A model generated the notes under the pieces. That model saw nothing but the letters and a program-made list of their open reading frames with translations, was not told the DNA's origin and made no database searches. A program made the translations under genes and the position numbers. From a candidate division TA06 bacterium ADurb.Bin131 (GTDB lineage: Bacteria; Ratteibacteria; UBA8468; B48-G9; DTJG01), in NCBI GenBank assembly GCA_002070645.1, contig MWDQ01000066.1:1-38182 (forward strand): a stretch of DNA of 38,182 bases. Reading direction: 5' to 3'. Of the stretch, positions 34,063-38,182 are shown piece by piece. Each line of letters opens with the position of its first letter. The stretch's first letter is position 1.

Positions 34063-35059
34063 TATTCTTAAACTTACCAGAGATAACAGAAAAATAATAG
34101 TTGAAAAAATTGGCAATGTGCTCAAAAATTCAGGTGTTGCGATCATCCCGACAGATACAGTATATGGTATTGTTTGTAATGGCGAAGATGATACTGCCAA
34201 AACATATATATACACCATCAAAAACAGACCAGAACATAAACCTCTTATTGCTTTTGTCAGGGATATAGAACAAGCAAACAAAATTGCATATATTCAGCAA
34301 TCATCTCTTAACTTCGTGAGTAACCGTTGGCCAGGAAAAAATACCTTTATTTTCAAATCAAAAATCAAAAGTAAATATATCGTATCATCTGACAATACAA
34401 TAGGTATTAGAATACCTGATTTTGATTTGATAAACCACCTGACCAGTATTTTTCCCTACCTCGCTTCAACAAGTGCAAATATTTCCTTTAGAGGTAGCAC
34501 CTCAAGTATAGATGAAGTTGAGCCAGAATTAATCAATAGCGTTCAGTTGGTCGTTGATGCAGGAAAACTTTATGGGAAAGAATCAGCAATATGGGATACA
34601 ACAACATCATTGCCAAAACTTCTAAGAGGAAAAGTTCTTTTTGTTTGTTCCGGAAATTCCTGTAGAAGCCCAATGGCACAGTGTATTCTGAAACATATTA
34701 TTGGTAATCAACTAATAGATGTTATTTCTGCAGGGACATCCGTGATTAAAGAAAACCCTTCTCTGGAATCCATTGTTGTTATGAAGGAAATTGGACTTGA
34801 TATCAGTAATTTTACCACAAATATTCTAACAGCAGATATTATTGATTCTTCGGATATTATTTTTGCGATGGAGGATAGGCATAGAAATATAATACTCGAG
34901 ATGTCCCCTTCATGTTATGATAAAATAACTGTACTCAATATACCTGATCCAGCAGGGAAAGATATTTCTTATTACAGAGAAATAAGGGATATCATCAGTG
35001 ATAAGATCAAAACACAGGTATTAACAAGGATAAAAAATGAAAATAGGGATAGCAAGTGA
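34055..35059 (+). CDS. Fusion protein: TsaC/YrdC domain plus low-molecular-weight phosphatase
   Basis: The 334 residues hold two enzymes. Residues ~10-190 are a TsaC/Sua5-type domain that makes threonylcarbamoyl-AMP for tRNA t6A37: IPTDTVYGIVC, KNRPEHKPL and STSANIS are the ATP and substrate motifs. Residues ~192-330 are a low-molecular-weight phosphatase with P-loop C198-SGNSC-R204 (CSGNSCRSPMA) and the general acid D298 in DPAG. The residue before the second Cys is Ser; in the arginine phosphatase YwlE it is Thr and in tyrosine phosphatases often Ile, so phosphoarginine is possible. rpiB follows with a 23-bp overlap; Bacillus has the separate genes ywlC-ywlE-rpiB in like order. Confidence 0.9.
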   Translation: MTDILKLTRDNRKIIVEKIGNVLKNSGVAIIPTDTVYGIVCNGEDDTAKTYIYTIKNRPEHKPLIAFVRDIEQANKIAYIQQSSLNFVSNRWPGKNTFIFKSKIKSKYIVSSDNTIGIRIPDFDLINHLTSIFPYLASTSANISFRGSTSSIDEVEPELINSVQLVVDAGKLYGKESAIWDTTTSLPKLLRGKVLFVCSGNSCRSPMAQCILKHIIGNQLIDVISAGTSVIKENPSLESIVVMKEIGLDISNFTTNILTADIIDSSDIIFAMEDRHRNIILEMSPSCYDKITVLNIPDPAGKDISYYREIRDIISDKIKTQVLTRIKNENRDSK

Positions 35060-35492
35060 TCATGCTGGATTTGAAATGCGATTGTATCTTATTTCCTATC
35101 TAAAAAAAGAGGGATACAATGTTGTGGACTATGGTCCTTCTGTCTTAAAAAAGGTTGACTATCCTGATTATGGTGCAAAGGTTGCCTTTGACCTATCTAC
35201 GAATAAAATTGACAGAGCAATTTTGATCTGTGGAACAGGAATAGGTATGAGCATTGTCGCAAACAGATTTCCTCGGGTTCGGGCAGCACTTTGTTATAAT
35301 CCATTTCTTGCGGAAATAGCCAGGATTCATAATGATGCAAATGCCCTGGTTCTCGGTGGTAGAATAATTGCAAATGAACTCGCCTGCGAGATTGTTCGCA
35401 TCTTTCTTGAAACAAAGTTCGGAGGAGGAAGACACCTTCGAAGAATAAAAAAAATTGAAAAAATTAACCCAGAAAAGTTAAAAAATGACTGA
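35037..35492 (+). CDS. rpiB: Ribose-5-phosphate isomerase B
   Basis: RpiB interconverts ribose-5-phosphate and ribulose-5-phosphate in the pentose phosphate pathway. The 151 residues have IASDHAGFEMR, the catalytic CGTGIGMSIVANR (Cys base) and HNDANALVLGGR. The length is normal. Its ATG lies 23 bp inside the preceding fusion gene, and its stop overlaps the pyrE start by 8 bp. Ribose-5-phosphate supply just before pyrE, which uses PRPP, is functionally neat. Confidence 0.95.
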   Translation: MKIGIASDHAGFEMRLYLISYLKKEGYNVVDYGPSVLKKVDYPDYGAKVAFDLSTNKIDRAILICGTGIGMSIVANRFPRVRAALCYNPFLAEIARIHNDANALVLGGRIIANELACEIVRIFLETKFGGGRHLRRIKKIEKINPEKLKND

Positions 35493-36045
35493 TAACGAAA
35501 TATTGAGAATTTTTAAGGAAACAGGTGCAATCATCGAAGGACATTTCCTTCTTTCATCAGGACTCCACAGCAATAGATATTTTCAAATGGCGAGGGTTCT
35601 GCAATTTCCTCCATTAGCGCAAGTTCTCTCAGCAGAATTAGCAAAAAAATATATTAACACAAGCATAAATACTGTGATTGGACCCGCTCTCGGAGGCATC
35701 GTGCTTTCATATGTTCTTGCAGAACAACTCGGAGCAAGAGCAATATTTTCTGAAAGAGAAAAAGGCGTTATGACCATTAGAAGGGGCTTCAATATTGAGG
35801 AAGGTGAAAATATTCTTATCTGTGAAGATGTTATAACCACAGGTGGTTCGGTCTCAGAGGTAATTGATATAGTCAGTTCATATAAAGCCAATATTATAGG
35901 TGTGTGCTGTCTTGTGCAAAGGGGCATTCATAATATTAAGTTTCCAGTCCATTATCTTGTGAAAATGGATATTAAAAACTATGAACAATCTCTATGTCCT
36001 ATGTGCATGGAGAAAATTCCCCTTGTTAAACCAGGCAGCCGTTAG
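35485..36045 (+). CDS. pyrE: Orotate phosphoribosyltransferase
   Basis: PyrE joins orotate and PRPP to form OMP in pyrimidine synthesis. The 186 residues have the PRPP-binding motif ILICEDVITTGGSV and the catalytic-loop region SEREKGVMTIRRGF. The N-terminal GHFLLSSGLHSNRYF is typical of the short form used by many bacteria. It is the last gene of the long plus-strand block, and its stop overlaps the convergent metallopeptidase gene by 4 bp. Confidence 0.94.
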   Translation: MTDNEILRIFKETGAIIEGHFLLSSGLHSNRYFQMARVLQFPPLAQVLSAELAKKYINTSINTVIGPALGGIVLSYVLAEQLGARAIFSEREKGVMTIRRGFNIEEGENILICEDVITTGGSVSEVIDIVSSYKANIIGVCCLVQRGIHNIKFPVHYLVKMDIKNYEQSLCPMCMEKIPLVKPGSR

Positions 36046-36374
36046 TAGTCAAGATCTCTTAATTGTTTTTCACTAAACCCAAAATAATGACCTATCTCAT
36101 GAAGCAAAACTTTTTCAACCTTATCCTCAAGTTCTTTTCTATTCCTGCATATTTTTTCAAATGCCCTTTTGTAGATAATAATCTTGTCAGGCATCGCAAG
36201 ATTATAATTACTCCTTTTATTAAATGGAACCCCGTGATACAATCCGAGAAGACGTAGAGAATTACCTTCATCAACAAAAAATTCAACATTATCAAGTTTT
36301 TTCTTGAAAAACTCTGGCAATTTTTTTATCTTCTGATATACTATTTCTTCAAGGTCTTTGCGATCGATTTCCAT
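36042..36374 (-). CDS. Zincin-type metallopeptidase family protein
   Basis: The protein is 110 residues long. It carries HEIGHYFG (HExxH) near the C-terminus preceded by a KVEKVLLHE helix, and it matches the small 'metallopeptidase family' (Zincin_1, PF06262-like) in length and arrangement. It has no signal peptide and is cytoplasmic. Substrates of this family are not established to my knowledge. It is convergent with pyrE, tail to tail with a 4-bp overlap, and no terminator separates the two. Confidence 0.85.
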   Translation of the reverse strand: MEIDRKDLEEIVYQKIKKLPEFFKKKLDNVEFFVDEGNSLRLLGLYHGVPFNKRSNYNLAMPDKIIIYKRAFEKICRNRKELEDKVEKVLLHEIGHYFGFSEKQLRDLDY

Positions 36375-36521
36375 AAATTTATTTTACCATACAGATATTG
36401 TGTTAAAAACTGCACCTCCTGTTATTTTTACCTTCAGTGTGTACATTAAAATACAAGATAAAATATTTCGCATAAGATTAATACAATTCAAAGAAATAAC
36501 ACCTTTGTTCAATAAAAAATA

Positions 36522-36551
36522 TTGATAAAACATGTCTTTTAAGGTTATAAT
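36522..36551 (+). promoter_or_regulatory. Sigma70-type promoter for the GAF-ANTAR gene
   Basis: TTGATA (36522-36527), an 18-bp spacer and TATAAT (36546-36551). The expected start near 36558 is within two or three bases of the ATG at 36560, which implies either a leaderless message or use of a downstream ATG. Confidence 0.6.
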
Positions 36552-36559
36552 TATAGAAA

Positions 36560-37768
36560 ATGGATAAAAATAAAACATCTGAAAGAACGGATATGAAATT
36601 CTGGAAAAATCTACTTAATATCGTTATAGAAAGCAAAGACATTAAAGAATTCTGCAGCCAGTTGATAGATAATGTTGTTTCTGAATTCAAAAGCGATGGT
36701 GGTTTTGTTTATCTTATTGATAGAAAACACGATCTTCTTAAACTTGTTGCAAGTTATAATCCATACCCAAATCTTATTGAAAAACTGAGTTTTCCCATAA
36801 ATGAAGGTCTTACAGGGTGGATCGTTAGAACAGGAGAAACTCTTGTTTTTAAGAATGCCTGTTACAGGGATGATAGATTTAAATTAATTGATAAACTCGC
36901 AGAGGAAACATACGAAGCATACCTTGGAGTACCCATCAAGGATGATTCAATAATTATAGGTGCTCTTTCCATAAAAAAAAGACGACCGCATCAGTGGAAG
37001 GAAAAAGAAATAAAAACACTCGAAGAGATTTGTACACTTGCGGGGAAAGCACTTGCAAAACTACAGGAAATTGAGAACAGCAAAAAAAAGATTCAAATGT
37101 TTGATTCTTTAAGTCAGATAAGTACAACTATTATATCAGATAGATACCTGCAGGAGATATTAAATCTTATTGTTTCAATCACTGCAGAAGCAACTGGCTC
37201 AAAAATCTGTTCAATTATGCTTCTCGATGAAAACAAGAATGAACTCGTAATAAAGGCAAGCCAGAGTTTATCTCCGTCATATCTTAATAAACCAAATCTT
37301 AAGGTTGGTGAAAGTGTCAGCGGGAAGGCGGTACTTGAGAAAAAATCCATTGCAGTGTTTGATGTTACAAAGGATGTTTTATACAGATATCCTGAGATTG
37401 CAAAAAAAGAAGGACTTGTTTCCCTCCTTGCAGTACCCATGATGATAAAAGGAAAGGTAATAGGTGTTATTAATAGTTATACTGATTATCCCCACCAGTT
37501 TACTGAAGAAGAGATTAACATGCTAATGTCGGTCGCGGCCCAGGCGGCTATTGCGCTTGAAAACACAAAACTTATGGAAGAAAAACTTGCAATACAGGAA
37601 GCCCTTGAATCAAGGAAATTAGTCGAAAAGGCAAAGGGCATTCTTATGAAACAGAAAAATATTTCTGAAGATGAGGCATATAACATATTAAGAAAACAGA
37701 GTATGGATAGAAGAAAATCTCTTAAAGAAGTTGCAGAAGCAATCATCCTGGCTAATGAATTGAAATAG
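36560..37768 (+). CDS. GAF-GAF-ANTAR signal-responsive RNA-binding regulator
   Basis: The 402 residues hold two GAF sensor domains (~15-170 and ~185-335), each with the usual GLTGWIVRTGE / GESVSGKAVLEKKS core and PMMIKGKVIGVI strand. A short helix leads to a C-terminal ANTAR domain (KLVEKAKGILMKQKNISEDEAYNILRKQSM). ANTAR domains bind paired hexaloop hairpins and prevent transcription termination, so this is a predicted antiterminator controlled by ligand or redox state through GAF. The annotated ATG abuts a promoter; the in-frame ATG at 36593 (MKFWKNLL) is an alternative start that keeps both GAF domains. No kinase or receiver domain is present, and no target RNA is recognised nearby. Confidence 0.9.
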   Translation: MDKNKTSERTDMKFWKNLLNIVIESKDIKEFCSQLIDNVVSEFKSDGGFVYLIDRKHDLLKLVASYNPYPNLIEKLSFPINEGLTGWIVRTGETLVFKNACYRDDRFKLIDKLAEETYEAYLGVPIKDDSIIIGALSIKKRRPHQWKEKEIKTLEEICTLAGKALAKLQEIENSKKKIQMFDSLSQISTTIISDRYLQEILNLIVSITAEATGSKICSIMLLDENKNELVIKASQSLSPSYLNKPNLKVGESVSGKAVLEKKSIAVFDVTKDVLYRYPEIAKKEGLVSLLAVPMMIKGKVIGVINSYTDYPHQFTEEEINMLMSVAAQAAIALENTKLMEEKLAIQEALESRKLVEKAKGILMKQKNISEDEAYNILRKQSMDRRKSLKEVAEAIILANELK

Positions 37769-38182
37769 GTAATTCAAGAAATTATACTCAAATACTCAGT
37801 CAACCCACTCACTAACAAGAAAAGTACTCACCCAGTGAAATAGTAAAAGATGTATTATATCAAAGGGATATATTGCAACCTAAAGAAAATAAATTCCAGT
37901 CTTAATTTTATACATTTACAATCAATATGCCCAATAAAAATTTTGTTGAATATCAGGTGTCTTTTTTGGTTACTTACTGATTCCTACTAAATGTACTAAG
38001 TATTTTCAGATGGTGCAAAAGTTGAGATACATAGGTAACACCTCAATGGTCTTAGAAAAGGTATCAGATATTGGTAAAATAAGGGATGACCAGGAAGGTG
38101 AAAATGTGTGAAATAAGAAAAGGAATTTTGGGAGAAGATTGTTCCTCAAAAAGAGAAAATATTTCTTTTGGCACTCGAGATA
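37769..38182. other. Apparently non-coding right end of the window
   Basis: This is 414 bp of AT-rich sequence after the GAF-ANTAR gene. I find no rho-independent terminator, tRNA or gene of convincing length. Short frames exist at 38010 (about 33 codons) and a frame open to the right edge from about 38104, but neither resembles a family I know. A gene beginning beyond the edge is possible. Confidence 0.5.

Noticed and set aside
38010-38182. Start of a transposase-like gene at the right edge
   Set aside because: The short frames switch phase and contain stops, and no motif of a known transposase is visible in the ~170 bases available.

Overview
The window is an AT-rich, gene-dense bacterial chromosome segment, very probably from an uncultured lineage. 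MlaE/MlaF/MlaD-type lipid transport and a secreted protein with a Sec-type signal peptide point to a diderm (Gram-negative) envelope. The genes use the standard code, AUG starts, clear GGAGG-type ribosome sites and near-consensus sigma70 promoters. I cannot place the phylum from the sequence alone; a deep-branching candidate phylum such as an Omnitrophota-like or related lineage is a guess.

Layout. 1-5065, all on the minus strand: a large secreted protein of unknown function running off the left edge, RNase P RNA, an RNase HI, a coiled-coil zinc-ribbon protein and an orphan cytoplasmic histidine kinase. 5338-9853, minus strand: the accessory part of the window, a four-gene cassette. It holds an amino-type DNA methyltransferase with a degenerate second lobe, a small unrecognised protein, a helix-hairpin-helix (HhH-GPD)-like protein with four cysteines suggesting an FeS cluster, and a PD-(D/E)xK nuclease with a C-terminal RAMA-like domain. 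I read it as a restriction-modification or defence locus with an embedded DNA-glycosylase-like component. 9854-10561: a non-coding, GC-richer, palindrome-packed stretch with a 98-bp direct repeat and two hairpin families that keep their loops while their arms covary. It abuts tRNA-Val(CAC), whose 3' end is part of the direct repeat.

10658-20127, minus strand: a housekeeping chain of gltX, cysS, uvrA, a DRG/Obg-like GTPase, an ABC ATPase and a double-length ABC permease. From cysS onward the genes overlap or nearly touch. A divergent promoter region (20128-20391) holds a promoter for gltX and a fully consensus sigma70 promoter for the plus-strand block.

20392-36045, plus strand: rpsF-ssb-rpsR-rplI-dnaB, then mlaE-mlaF-mlaD, radA, a yacL-like PIN/TRAM protein, ispD, argJ, dnaJ, uvrB, an FAH-family hydrolase, a TsaC/YrdC domain fused to a low-molecular-weight phosphatase, rpiB and pyrE. 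Most junctions overlap (ATGA or longer), which suggests long polycistronic transcription and translational coupling. A convergent zincin-type metallopeptidase follows, then a GAF-GAF-ANTAR regulator. The last ~410 bp hold nothing I can identify.

The best candidates for something undescribed are the methyltransferase / small protein / FeS HhH-GPD / PD-DxK-RAMA cassette and the covarying hairpin repeats beside tRNA-Val.
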